64,000 nucleotides of DNA. It comes from Flavobacterium sp. MDT1-60 (GTDB taxonomy: Bacteria; Bacteroidota; Bacteroidia; Flavobacteriales; Flavobacteriaceae). The translations under genes and the position numbers were made by a program. Positions 1 through 8,775 of this stretch are shown one piece after another. The DNA lies in assembly GCF_014844035.1 (NCBI RefSeq), contig NZ_CP062159.1, positions 3,782,001-3,846,000 on the forward strand, read 5' to 3'. The notes below the pieces were generated by a model. The model was not told the DNA's origin and did not search any database. It saw only the letters and a list, made by a program, of their open reading frames with translations. Numbering within the stretch: position 1 is the stretch's first letter; every line of letters starts with the position of its first letter.

Positions 1-1962
1 TAAAAAGTCAAGCGTGTTGCTTTTCAATTTCAAAGCATCAGATAGTACTAAACTACCACTAATTGAAGGATAAAAATAAGAACGGTTACTGCTTGGCAAT
101 GTCGATGACCAGTCATTACGGGCAGTCAGGTTTAAAAATGCATAATTTTTATAACCTAATTGTGCCGAAGCATAGGCACTGTATACTCTCAATCTTGATA
201 ACGAGTTCGATGAAGTTAGCGGATCTCTGGAATTGGTCAATGTATATAAATCAGGCACAGCCAGACGTGGTGCTTTTTGATAATTGTTTGCATCGCTATG
301 ATTACGTACATTGAAACCGGCAAGAGCATCCAGACTAAAATCATCATTTAGCTTTTTGATATAAGTAAAAATACCTTCTGTGTTTTGCTCGTTTACTGTG
401 TAAGCATCTTCAGCATATGAACCGAAAGGAGTTCCATTTGTACCATACTTAATTTCATACTTTCTGCGATCGTTATAATAGTCAACTCCGGTACGGAATC
501 TAAAATTAAGTCCGTCGAAAATCTTTGCATCCAAATGGATATCCCCTATTAAACGGTTACGTTGTTGACTGGTAGTATTATAATAGGCATTCCAATACGG
601 ATTGCTGTAATAGCTGTTATTCCAGTTAACATCTCTATTATTTTGAAGCTGATTGATATCTACCTGGCGTCCGAACCAAAGAAACTGTAACATTACACCG
701 GCAGCACGGTTACCCGATGGACCACCCGGCAGGGCCGGCGCATTGGTAACAATATAGTTGGCTGTTACACCCACTTTTATATTTTCTGTTAACTGATAAT
801 TAGAATTAACCGTAAAGTTTGTTTTGTTTACTTCACTGTTAGGCACTGTTCCTAATTGTTTTTGATTATTTACACCTAAGCGAAAATCTGATTTTTCATC
901 TGATTTGGCCACAGAAATACTATTATCATATGTAAGACCGGTATTAAAGAAATCCTTTACATTATCAGGATGAGCTACAAAAGGTACTGCCTGACCATTT
1001 GAATAAAACTGAGGAATAAGGCGTCCATCCAGTTTAGGTCCCCAGCTTTCGTCAACTCCGTCATTAATTCCTCCTCCTTTACCATCTACATAACTAAACT
1101 TTCCGTTTGATCCTTGTCCAAATGAATTTTGAAAATCAGGTAAAGTAGTAACCTGAGAAACAGTTATACCCGAACTGAAGCTTATGCCCAATCCTTTTTG
1201 ACCTTTTCCTGATTTTGTAGTTATAAGAACAACGCCATGTGCAGCACGTGATCCGTAAAGAGCAGCTGCGTTAGGGCCTTTCAGCACAGTTAATGTTTCA
1301 ATATCCTGAGGATTTAAATCGGCAATCGCATTTTTGAAATCGCGGGTCGCGCCACCAAAGTTCAACTGCGAGTTATCTACCGGAATTCCATCCACCACAA
1401 ATAATGGTTGGTTATTTCCGGCTATAGATGTTTCACCACGAATAACAATACGTGAAGATCCCATATCACCCTGTGAATTGGTGATACGTACTCCTGCCAA
1501 TTTACCCGTAAGACTATTCAAAAAATTCGTTTCTTTTGTTTCTCCCAAATCCTTGCCTTTTAAGGATTGGGTAGTATATCCTAAAGATTTCTTTTCTTTT
1601 GTAATACCTAATGCGGTAACGACCACTTCTGATAACACGTTCTGTTCTTCAGAAAGGGAAATAACAACTGCATTTTTATCCACTACGATTTCCGTTTTTT
1701 TATAACCTAAATAACTTACGATTAGCGTATAAGGAATTTTTTGCCCTGTTTGGAAATAAAACTTCCCATCCAAATCTGTTACAACTCCGTGTGTAGTACC
1801 TTTAATATTTACCGAGGCACCGATAACAGGCTCCTTTGTAATAGCATCGATTACAGTTCCGTCGAGTCTGGACTGGATTAACGGTTTGGTTTCCTGAGCT
1901 TTAATTCCGATGGAAATCAACAAAAAGCATAACCAGACATATCTATTTAATTTTTTTTTCAT
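1..1962 (-). CDS. SusC/RagA-type TonB-dependent outer membrane receptor, 5' part only
   Basis: This is an open reading frame without a stop from the ATG at 1962 to the window edge, 654 codons, so the C-terminal barrel strands are missing. I read a signal peptide (MKKKLNRYVWLCFLLISIG, then a KAQ cleavage region), a carboxypeptidase-regulatory-like domain (about residues 30-105, with DGTVIDAITKEPVIGASV), the SusC hallmark LSEVVVTALGI, a plug domain (about 120-240, with LFVVDGIPVDNS and LKGPNAAALYGSRAAHGVV) and barrel sequence. The family imports glycans, peptides or other ligands across the outer membrane together with a SusD lipoprotein and TonB-ExbBD. The partner would lie left of the window, so the substrate cannot be named. 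It has its own promoter and a leader of about 240 nt. Confidence 0.93.
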   Translation of the reverse strand, partial: MKKKLNRYVWLCFLLISIGIKAQETKPLIQSRLDGTVIDAITKEPVIGASVNIKGTTHGVVTDLDGKFYFQTGQKIPYTLIVSYLGYKKTEIVVDKNAVVISLSEEQNVLSEVVVTALGITKEKKSLGYTTQSLKGKDLGETKETNFLNSLTGKLAGVRITNSQGDMGSSRIVIRGETSIAGNNQPLFVVDGIPVDNSQLNFGGATRDFKNAIADLNPQDIETLTVLKGPNAAALYGSRAAHGVVLITTKSGKGQKGLGISFSSGITVSQVTTLPDFQNSFGQGSNGKFSYVDGKGGGINDGVDESWGPKLDGRLIPQFYSNGQAVPFVAHPDNVKDFFNTGLTYDNSISVAKSDEKSDFRLGVNNQKQLGTVPNSEVNKTNFTVNSNYQLTENIKVGVTANYIVTNAPALPGGPSGNRAAGVMLQFLWFGRQVDINQLQNNRDVNWNNSYYSNPYWNAYYNTTSQQRNRLIGDIHLDAKIFDGLNFRFRTGVDYYNDRRKYEIKYGTNGTPFGSYAEDAYTVNEQNTEGIFTYIKKLNDDFSLDALAGFNVRNHSDANNYQKAPRLAVPDLYTLTNSRDPLTSSNSLSRLRVYSAYASAQLGYKNYAFLNLTARNDWSSTLPSSNRSYFYPSISGSLVLSDALKLKSNTLDFL

Positions 1963-1988
1963 TACTTTGTTTTGGTTTAATAAATAAG

Positions 1989-2080
1989 GTGAGCCGAAAA
2001 CGGATTTACTCCACTCTCGCTTTCCTTATAGAGATGAACAATTTCTTTAAACTTCACCATTTCTGCTGCAACAGAAATGG
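1989..2080 (-). promoter_or_regulatory. Candidate structured 5' leader of the SusC-like gene
   Basis: On the minus strand, CCATTTCTG and CAGAAATGG form a 9-bp hairpin with a 6-nt loop (2080-2057). A GGTGA at 2058-2054 could instead pair with TCACC at 1993-1989, enclosing a small CCG-TTTT-CGG hairpin. The two pairings share bases, so they are mutually exclusive. It matches no riboswitch class I can recognise. Confidence 0.3.
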
Positions 2081-2208
2081 TTTTTTCTTATCTACACATT
2101 CGTTTTTTCATTTTTATTTTATTTTGATTGATTATTATTTGAATTGATTTTATAAGAATTCAGTCCAAAACCAAAGATGAACTCTTAAACTCTACTAATT
2201 TGATAGAA

Positions 2209-2237
2209 CAAAAGTATATTTAAAAATAATAATCCAA
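2209..2237 (-). promoter_or_regulatory. Bacteroidota-type promoter for the SusC-like receptor
   Basis: Read on the minus strand: TTG at 2237-2235, an 18-nt spacer, and TACTTTTG at 2216-2209, matching TAnnTTTG. It would start transcription near 2203 and give a leader of about 240 nt before the ATG at 1962. Confidence 0.55.
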
Positions 2238-2558
2238 AAAGTTTAATTGTTTTTTTTACAAAAAAAATGTTAACTAAAATTTTAGTAACATTTTAAATTA
2301 CTATAAATAAGATAGTTAATACGTACGTCCATTTTCTTAACAGCGTAAGAATTTTACTAAATAAGTGAAACGATTTAGAAAAATCACCCCATTATTATTA
2401 TTGAAAAGTTGAATAAATGTGATTCCATTTATCCCTTCTAAAAGCTATTGTCTGGAGAGCCTTAAAAACATATTTAAAAAAAAATAGCTGCCAATTATTT
2501 GACAACTATTCTTCTTATAAAGCTATTCGAAACCAGAGCTATTTTACCGCACAGAAAT

Positions 2559-2730
2559 TTAACCGCAAGGTGCGCAAAGTTTTTTTTAGGTGTGTTAGCA
2601 GTGTCTTTATTAAGTTCGCAAAGCTGTTGTCGCAAACTTTGCAATTAAACTTTATTGACCAAGCTTTGCGAACTTTTACGTTTGTAAACACAATCCAGAT
2701 AAAACCTTTTGCGCACCTTGCGGTTAAATA
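2559..2730. repeat. Nested inverted repeat (REP/MITE-like intergenic palindrome)
   Basis: The outer arms contain ATTTAACCGCAAGGTGCGCA (2558-2577) and its complement near 2711-2730. The inner arms are GTTCGCAAAGCT (2614-2625) and AGCTTTGCGAAC (2662-2673). The transcript would fold into one long imperfect hairpin of about 170 nt. It is non-coding and lies between the SusC leader and the oxygenase gene. The rest of the 1963-2772 gap is AT-rich, with no gene seen. Similar 'accgcaag...gcgcaaag' palindromes occur in Flavobacterium genomes from general recollection; no RAYT transposase lies in this window. Confidence 0.7.
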
Positions 2731-2772
2731 ACCTTCTGGTTAAATTTTTAATTTTCTGTTAAACCTTTACAA

Positions 2773-3888
2773 TTATTGCTGATTAAAAACGCTTCCCAAA
2801 TGCTCTTCCATTACAAAATACGGATCATGTGTCTGCGTAACAGAACGTATATGGATTAAACTAGTCTTACTCATCATTCTAAGCATTTGTCGACGTTCGC
2901 ATTTAACAATTTTGCCGTTTTCTTCTCTTTGTCCGGCTACAAAAGCACTTCGTCCATGCGCACATAAATGATTATTAACAAAAATAACATCTCCGGAATT
3001 CGGAATGTATTCACTGTTAATGAGTTCCTTCGCTTCATTCCAGAATTCTGTCAAATTGTAAAGAGCTTCAGGAGTTTGTCCGGCATTTTCGTTGAATATT
3101 TGTTCTGCAGCGTCAAAACGAATAAAAGGAAGTTCTCTGTTTCCGTATAAAACAGAAGCCGTTGGTCCTGGAACGGTTTGGTTCTCATCATAATTAGCAT
3201 CTTTAGGGCATTGATAAATAGGATCAAATAATTTTTCCATAGTTGAATTTATTGTTCCATGGGAACGAATTGAATATAAAGTTGAAGGCACTCTTTCTTC
3301 ATTTCTTAAATAAAGAAAACTTAAAAAATCGGCCTGATTGCTTAAAAAAGCATCTTCAGTATGTACATACAAATCCGTTTTAGATCCTGATCCCGTTTGT
3401 GTAGCGGCCATATTTTCATCTGGAATTACGGTATGCAAAAGTCCTCCGCCCTTTCTTTGTGCATAATATTGAACCGGTTTCGAAGGCACTGCACCATGAA
3501 GGAGTGAACATATAAACCCATATTTATTCAACTTTGCATAATCAGCGCCCTGCCAGTTTGGAGGCGTTGGTCCTAAATCTTCCTGATCAACCTCTAAAAG
3601 ACCCTGAAAAACAATTGCCCCATATTGATTTGCCGAAAAATCAGCACCAAACTGACTTAAGATTCTGCTGATACGTTCCGGAAGCAATTGAAAAGCGTGA
3701 AGATGCAATGCTGCTATATATTCGGGATTTTCATAATGATCAAAAGCTTTTACCAAAAGATTCCCAACATTTGATAAAATATTCCTTTCCTGAGGCGTTA
3801 CTTCTACAATTAATGGATTTGTAGGAATTTCAAAATTAAAACTTGTTTTAACAGATGTTTCCTCTGCAATAATGGATTGTGATTTCAT
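2773..3888 (-). CDS. Fe(II)/2-oxoglutarate oxygenase, clavaminate-synthase-like; probable L-lysine hydroxylase (KDO type)
   Basis: 371 residues. The iron facial triad can be read as H176-x-E178 (in YVHTEDAF) and H311 (in CAHGRSAF). An arginine in ERRQMLRMM (R333 or R337) is placed to bind 2-oxoglutarate. The overall pattern is that of the clavaminate synthase/AsnO/arginine-hydroxylase group, which hydroxylates free amino acids at an unactivated carbon. The KDO lysine 4-hydroxylases described from Flavobacterium, Chitinophaga and Niastella belong here. The gene is divergent from a siderophore operon that begins with a PLP decarboxylase, and it shares the control region at 4050-4105. Inference: it makes hydroxylysine, which is decarboxylated to hydroxycadaverine. 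Other basic amino acids cannot be excluded as substrates. Confidence 0.75.
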   Translation of the reverse strand: MKSQSIIAEETSVKTSFNFEIPTNPLIVEVTPQERNILSNVGNLLVKAFDHYENPEYIAALHLHAFQLLPERISRILSQFGADFSANQYGAIVFQGLLEVDQEDLGPTPPNWQGADYAKLNKYGFICSLLHGAVPSKPVQYYAQRKGGGLLHTVIPDENMAATQTGSGSKTDLYVHTEDAFLSNQADFLSFLYLRNEERVPSTLYSIRSHGTINSTMEKLFDPIYQCPKDANYDENQTVPGPTASVLYGNRELPFIRFDAAEQIFNENAGQTPEALYNLTEFWNEAKELINSEYIPNSGDVIFVNNHLCAHGRSAFVAGQREENGKIVKCERRQMLRMMSKTSLIHIRSVTQTHDPYFVMEEHLGSVFNQQ

Positions 3889-4049
3889 TTTTTCAATTCA
3901 TTTATAGTTATTAATAGACTAGGGTTGTAAACTTTACAATTAATTAATATTCAAATAAATACATAATAAAAAACAGAAGCGCATATTTTATTATGTACGG
4001 ACATTCGTATATTTTTTTTGCAATTATTTTTTTTATTGAGATTAATTTA

Positions 4050-4105
4050 TACATTTGTCAAACACTATTCTTATTTATTCTAAATAATAATTACTTACAA
4101 ATATA
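4050..4105. promoter_or_regulatory. Divergent control region with iron-box-like palindrome
   Basis: A -7 element TACATTTG (4050-4057) points right to the siderophore operon. TATATTTG (4105-4098, minus) points left to the oxygenase. Between them is the palindrome TTATTTA-TTC-TAAATAA (4071-4087). Near-identical 17-mers occur at the receptor and PepSY promoters (17807-17823 and 17993-18009). No convincing -33 TTG is seen for either direction. The motif is a candidate Fur-type site. The regulator assignment is inference; the motif itself is seen directly. Confidence 0.5.
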
Positions 4106-4157
4106 TCTGTATTTAATTTAAATAAAAAAGAATTTTCTTAAAAAATTTCCAAAAAGC

Positions 4158-4790
4158 ATGAAAATCAAGACTAAGTCCAGTAAAATCAAGGAATCAGATT
4201 ACTCTGATAAACTAAATAAAATTTCGAAGAATATTCGTAAAAGAAGAAGTGTCTATGCTGATGAGTTTATCAAAAAAGAAATACCTCAGAAACTACTCGA
4301 AGAGATTCTAATTAATGCTACATGGGCTCCCAATCATAAAATGACAGAGCCATGGAGGTTTATTGTTTTTAAAGGAAAATATCTCAAAGAATATGGCGAC
4401 TATATGGCTCATTACTACAAAGATTTCTATAATGAATTGTCCTATGAAGCTCAAAACGAGAAGCTCAAATACCTCAGAAATTATCCATTAAACGCAGCCT
4501 GCTTAATTGGTGTCATCATGGTGCGAAATGCCAAAATTAATTTGCCGGAATGGGAAGAAATCGCCGCAGTTTCTTCAGCCGTGCAAAATATTGCCCTTAC
4601 GTGCACCGCTCATAAAATTGGCAGTTATTGGAGTACAAAACCAGTCGCTATCGATTATGTGGCACAATTTGGCCTGGCAGAAAATGAAAAATCATTAGGG
4701 CTTCTTTATCTGGGTTATTATCCCGAAGACTTAAAATCATCCACAAAAAAGAGAACTCCCTTATCTAAAAAAGTCCTCTATCTCGAATAA
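4158..4790 (+). CDS. Nitroreductase-family flavoprotein, first gene of the siderophore operon
   Basis: 210 residues. The core matches small FMN-dependent nitroreductases of the YdjA kind: RKRRSVYADEF at about residue 30 (the N-terminal R-R-S phosphate-binding segment), ATWAPNHKMTEPWRFIV at about 55, and a conserved AAVSSAVQNIALTCTAHKIGSYWS helix at about 135. It lies 24 nt before the decarboxylase gene and in the same direction, so it is probably co-transcribed from the iron-box promoter. Its role in siderophore metabolism is unknown; reduction of a hydroxamate or flavin supply are possibilities. The first 20 residues are lysine/serine-rich and probably disordered. Confidence 0.8.
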   Translation: MKIKTKSSKIKESDYSDKLNKISKNIRKRRSVYADEFIKKEIPQKLLEEILINATWAPNHKMTEPWRFIVFKGKYLKEYGDYMAHYYKDFYNELSYEAQNEKLKYLRNYPLNAACLIGVIMVRNAKINLPEWEEIAAVSSAVQNIALTCTAHKIGSYWSTKPVAIDYVAQFGLAENEKSLGLLYLGYYPEDLKSSTKKRTPLSKKVLYLE

Positions 4791-4814
4791 TAACTAAACC
4801 CTAAATATTTTTTT

Positions 4815-6338
4815 ATGAATAATACCACACTAATCAAAGAAGAAGTGTCTGACAAAGCACTTTCGCAGAACCATGATTTTTACAAAGACCTATTCCACCA
4901 AAATTCCGGTACCGAATATGCTCAGGCTGTACAATTAGCACAGGAACGCGTCTCCAATTTCCTCAAAAACAACCGTAAACCTTTTAGCGGAATCAGACCG
5001 GACGAGATGAAATCTAAAATTGAAGCAATAGATTTCGAATCGCCACTACCCGATTATGAAAGTCTGCTTAATGAAGTCGATGAAATTTATGTAAAACATG
5101 CTACTGCTTACCACCTTCCTGAATACATCGCGCACTTAAACTGCCCGGTTGTGATACCGGCTTTGGCGGCAGAAGTTTTGATAAGTGCCATCAATTCTTC
5201 CCAGGATACTTATGACCAAAGTGCTGGCGGAACATTTATGGAGCGCAAACTAATCGATTGGACAAGCGAGCAAATTGGATATACCAATGGCGATGGTATT
5301 TTTACTGCCGGAGGTTCTCAAAGTAATTTAATGGGATTGCTTCTGGCCAGAGATTACTATTCGTTGGAATATCAAAAATGGAATATTAAACTGGACGGTC
5401 TTCCTCCTGATGCTTCTAAATTCAGGGTATTTGTTTCGGATAAGGCGCATTTCAGCAACCATAAAAATGCCTGGATTTTAGGTCTTGGTGAACAAGCCAT
5501 TGTACATGTTGGTGTTGACCAAAGATATCGTATGGATCCTGAAAAACTGGAAAAAGCAATTGCTCAGGAAATCGAAAAAGGAAATATCCCAATCGCTATT
5601 ACGGCAACTGCAGGTACTACAGATTTTGGAAATGTTGATCCACTGCAAGCTATCGCTGCTATTGCCAATCGCAACAACTTATGGCTTCATGTCGATGCTG
5701 CTTACGGTTGTGGATTGTTATTGACCGAAAAACACAGACATCTTTTAAACGGAATTGAACTGGCTGATTCTGTAACTATCGACTACCACAAATCGTTTTT
5801 CCAACCCATAAGCAGCAGTGCTTTTATTGTGAAAAACAAACTTCACTTGAATATTATCAAGCACCACGCTGATTATTTAAATCCGAAAGAGCAGAATTAC
5901 GACGCGCTTCCGGCTCAGATTAATAAATCGATTATTCAGAGTACACGTCGTTTTGATGCACTCAAACTTTGGTTTACACTTCGTTATATGGGAAAAGAAA
6001 AGCTGGGACAATTTACGGATACTATAATCGAAACCACTCAAAGAACTGCTGCTTATCTTGAAGCCGATGAAAACTTTGAGCTTTTATGCCACTCAGACAT
6101 GGGCGTTCTGGTATTCCGTTATCTTGACGGCCCGGCTGAATCCAGCTCTTGCGAGGTCAATCAATACATCAAGGAAAAACTCTTTTTTAGCGGCGAAGTT
6201 CTCGTTGCCAGCACCAAAGTAGATGGAGAATTCTATTTGAAGTTTACCATTTTTAATCCGCTTACCACTCTAAATGACATCAAAAATATTCTTAACCTTA
6301 TAAAACAAAATGGAAATGAATACCACAGACTTAACTAA
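4815..6338 (+). CDS. PLP-dependent group II decarboxylase, probable lysine/hydroxylysine decarboxylase
   Basis: 507 residues, fold type I. The PLP lysine is K326 in TIDYHKSFFQP, preceded by the cofactor-stacking HVDAAYGCG motif at about residue 293. The N-terminal half contains YHLPEYIAHLNCP and the GIFTAGGSQSNLMGLLLAR motif typical of the glutamate/DOPA/diaminobutyrate decarboxylase family, which includes the DesA-type lysine decarboxylases of siderophore loci. It would supply cadaverine, or hydroxycadaverine if the adjacent oxygenase acts first. Its last 29 bases overlap the next gene, which implies tight translational coupling. The substrate is inferred from context. Confidence 0.88.
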   Translation: MNNTTLIKEEVSDKALSQNHDFYKDLFHQNSGTEYAQAVQLAQERVSNFLKNNRKPFSGIRPDEMKSKIEAIDFESPLPDYESLLNEVDEIYVKHATAYHLPEYIAHLNCPVVIPALAAEVLISAINSSQDTYDQSAGGTFMERKLIDWTSEQIGYTNGDGIFTAGGSQSNLMGLLLARDYYSLEYQKWNIKLDGLPPDASKFRVFVSDKAHFSNHKNAWILGLGEQAIVHVGVDQRYRMDPEKLEKAIAQEIEKGNIPIAITATAGTTDFGNVDPLQAIAAIANRNNLWLHVDAAYGCGLLLTEKHRHLLNGIELADSVTIDYHKSFFQPISSSAFIVKNKLHLNIIKHHADYLNPKEQNYDALPAQINKSIIQSTRRFDALKLWFTLRYMGKEKLGQFTDTIIETTQRTAAYLEADENFELLCHSDMGVLVFRYLDGPAESSSCEVNQYIKEKLFFSGEVLVASTKVDGEFYLKFTIFNPLTTLNDIKNILNLIKQNGNEYHRLN

Positions 6339-8757
6339 TTTTCATCAGCTGGCAGAACAGGTAAATTTTAAATCACTGCTCAATTGTTATTGCCGCGAAT
6401 TCAGTAATTGGAGCCGCTACGAAGGCATTCCTAAATACGATCAGACACTTGCTGACTTTATGCAGACTATTGATCACAGCTCTTTTCTTAGGTTTGATTT
6501 TACTACTATTGGTCAGGAAGTTTTTGCTCCGTTGACTTATTTTTCAGAAAGCGGCGTTCATTCTTTCGGTTTTCCGGTTGTGTCGCGTAATGTTGCCACA
6601 GATGAATTCAGAGCAATTAATCCGATGGAATTTACGGAACTTGTTGCTGCTTATTCCAAAACAGATTATCCCGATATGGATTCCGTTCCTACGCAAAAAC
6701 GTATGAAAAACAGTATTGAGAATTTGGCTTTATACCTCGAACATTATAAAAATAGTGAGCACTCCGTCAATAATGCTGAACAAAGTTTTATAGAATCTGA
6801 ACAATCTTTGATTTTGGGACACAGTGTTCATCCATTACCAAAAAGCAGAGAGGGCTTTACCAAAGAAGAATTGCTTCAATATTCTCCTGAAACTTCAGGT
6901 AAATTTCCTTTGCACTTTTTCCTGATTCATCCTGAAAATGTACTAGAAAAAAGTGCTGAAGACTATTTGATGACGGACTATCTGAAAAAAGAAATTTTAA
7001 AATATGCAGATAAAAACGCCAAAGAATTACTAGATTTTTATACCCAATATAAAATAGTTCCTACGCATCCCTGGGAAGCCAATTATTTACTGGATTTGCC
7101 AGAAGTAAAAGAAATGCAATCCAGGCAACTGCTTTTTAGTTTAGGGCAATTCGGACCTGCGTATACGGCAACATCCTCTGTTCGTACGGTTTATAATGCT
7201 GAAAGCGAATGGATGTACAAATTCTCTTTGCACGTAAAAATCACCAACTCATTTCGTGTTAATTATTTACATGAATTGAATCGCGGCTATGATGCAGCAC
7301 AACTCATGAAAACCGATTGGGGAAAAGGAATTCAGAAAGATTATCCTCAAATACAGCTTATTACAGATCCTGCTTTTATTGCCGTAATTTATAATGATAA
7401 AGTTATTGATGGTTTCAGTACAAGTGTGCGCCAAAATCCTTTTCATGGAGCCAATGCCAGAAAAAATGTAACGATGGTGGCATCACTTTGTCAGGACGGA
7501 ATTCTGGGCGAAACACCAAGAATCGTCAATCTTATCAATGAAGCAGCCAAAAGACAAGACGCTTCTGTAGCCGAAACTGCGCTTTCATGGTTCAGGCAAT
7601 ATTTGAATATTACCATTACTCCTTTGGTTGGAATTTTTAATAAATACGGCTTCGGATCTGAGTTTCATCAACAAAATATGCTAGTTGAATTTGATGAAAA
7701 TCTATTTCCTTCAAAACTCTATTTTAGAGACAATCAGGGGTATTTTTTCCGTCAGGGAAAAGTGGAAGAACTGGAACGTTTGATTCCTGATTTTGGAAAA
7801 GAAAGCAGATCTTTTATTGCCGAAAAAAGAATTATTGATTTCTGGGGCTATTATTTGTTGGTAAATCACTTGTTTGGAGTAGTTAACATCCTGGGCAAAA
7901 ATAAATTGGCTGATGAAACCGAACTTCTTAATTTGATATACGAAGCCTTAAAAAAAGAAGAAGATTCAGATACTACAGGTCTGGTTTCACATTTTACTAA
8001 TAGTGTAAAATTGGTCGTAAAAGGAAATCTCCTGACAAGTTTAAACAATATGGATGAGGCCAGTGCGCCGAGAACAAATCCAGCGGTTTACAAAACTTTC
8101 CCAAATCCTTTAAACAAACACTTTTTCTCTAAAAAACTGATTAATCCACAAGAAAACACTACCGTTTTCAGTCGCTTTTTTGAGAAAGAAAATATCACGA
8201 TAACATTGCGCCCTGTTGATATTGATAAAGATTTGGAGATGCTTCACGAATGGTTTCATCGTGAGCACGCGCTGAAAATCTGGCAAATGAACTGGCCAAT
8301 TCGTGAATTGGAAGCTTATTACAGAATGTTACTTCCGGGAGATCATTCGCATAGTTTTATTGGGGAAGCAAATGGAGTTCCGACTTTTAATATCGAAGTT
8401 TATTGGGCAAGCCGTGATATAGTGGGAGAATATTATGAGGTGCTGCCATCTGATTATGGAACGCACCAATTTATCGCGCCTACTGATCCTAAATTAAAAT
8501 ACGGTTCACCGGCAACACAATCTATGATGGATTTTGTTTTGGCCGAATCAAAGGTTGGTAAAATGGTTGGTGAAGGTTCTGTAGATTCGATTGCATCCAT
8601 GATGAACAAGGCTCACGTAGGTTTTAAAATCGAAAAAGTAATCGAAATGCCACACAAAAAAGCCAATCTAAACTTCTGTTACAGAGAATGGTATTGGGCA
8701 AAATTTCCTGCTGCCAAAGATTTTCAAAATAGTACAGTTTCAGCACCTCAGCTTTAA
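6310..8757 (+). CDS. Two-domain siderophore enzyme: NIS synthetase (IucA/IucC) fused to a GNAT N-acyltransferase
   Basis: 815 residues, much longer than a single IucA/IucC protein (about 600). Residues 1-610 carry the NIS synthetase features VPTHPWEANYLL, SVRTVYNAESEWMYKFSLHVKI (nucleotide-binding region), FHGANARKNVTM and FGSEFHQQNML. From about residue 635 comes a GNAT domain of the siderophore acyltransferase kind, starting ITLRPVDIDKDLEMLHEWF and ending FKIEKVIEMPHKKANLNFCYREWYWAKF. The fusion joins acylation of an N-hydroxydiamine with ATP-dependent condensation onto a carboxylate. The start could be the ATG at 6310 or at 6316; 6310 is used here. It overlaps the decarboxylase gene by 29 nt. 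Confidence 0.88.
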   Translation: MEMNTTDLTNFHQLAEQVNFKSLLNCYCREFSNWSRYEGIPKYDQTLADFMQTIDHSSFLRFDFTTIGQEVFAPLTYFSESGVHSFGFPVVSRNVATDEFRAINPMEFTELVAAYSKTDYPDMDSVPTQKRMKNSIENLALYLEHYKNSEHSVNNAEQSFIESEQSLILGHSVHPLPKSREGFTKEELLQYSPETSGKFPLHFFLIHPENVLEKSAEDYLMTDYLKKEILKYADKNAKELLDFYTQYKIVPTHPWEANYLLDLPEVKEMQSRQLLFSLGQFGPAYTATSSVRTVYNAESEWMYKFSLHVKITNSFRVNYLHELNRGYDAAQLMKTDWGKGIQKDYPQIQLITDPAFIAVIYNDKVIDGFSTSVRQNPFHGANARKNVTMVASLCQDGILGETPRIVNLINEAAKRQDASVAETALSWFRQYLNITITPLVGIFNKYGFGSEFHQQNMLVEFDENLFPSKLYFRDNQGYFFRQGKVEELERLIPDFGKESRSFIAEKRIIDFWGYYLLVNHLFGVVNILGKNKLADETELLNLIYEALKKEEDSDTTGLVSHFTNSVKLVVKGNLLTSLNNMDEASAPRTNPAVYKTFPNPLNKHFFSKKLINPQENTTVFSRFFEKENITITLRPVDIDKDLEMLHEWFHREHALKIWQMNWPIRELEAYYRMLLPGDHSHSFIGEANGVPTFNIEVYWASRDIVGEYYEVLPSDYGTHQFIAPTDPKLKYGSPATQSMMDFVLAESKVGKMVGEGSVDSIASMMNKAHVGFKIEKVIEMPHKKANLNFCYREWYWAKFPAAKDFQNSTVSAPQL

Positions 8758-8775
8758 TCCATAAAAAAAATAACA

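Noticed and set aside
1334..1705. Plus-strand 123-codon frame
   Set aside because: It lies antisense within the SusC plug and carboxypeptidase-like domain, a shadow frame.
1980..2060. SAM (S-box) riboswitch in the SusC leader
   Set aside because: A few GGA/GAG strings are similar, but the conserved core and four-way junction are not present.
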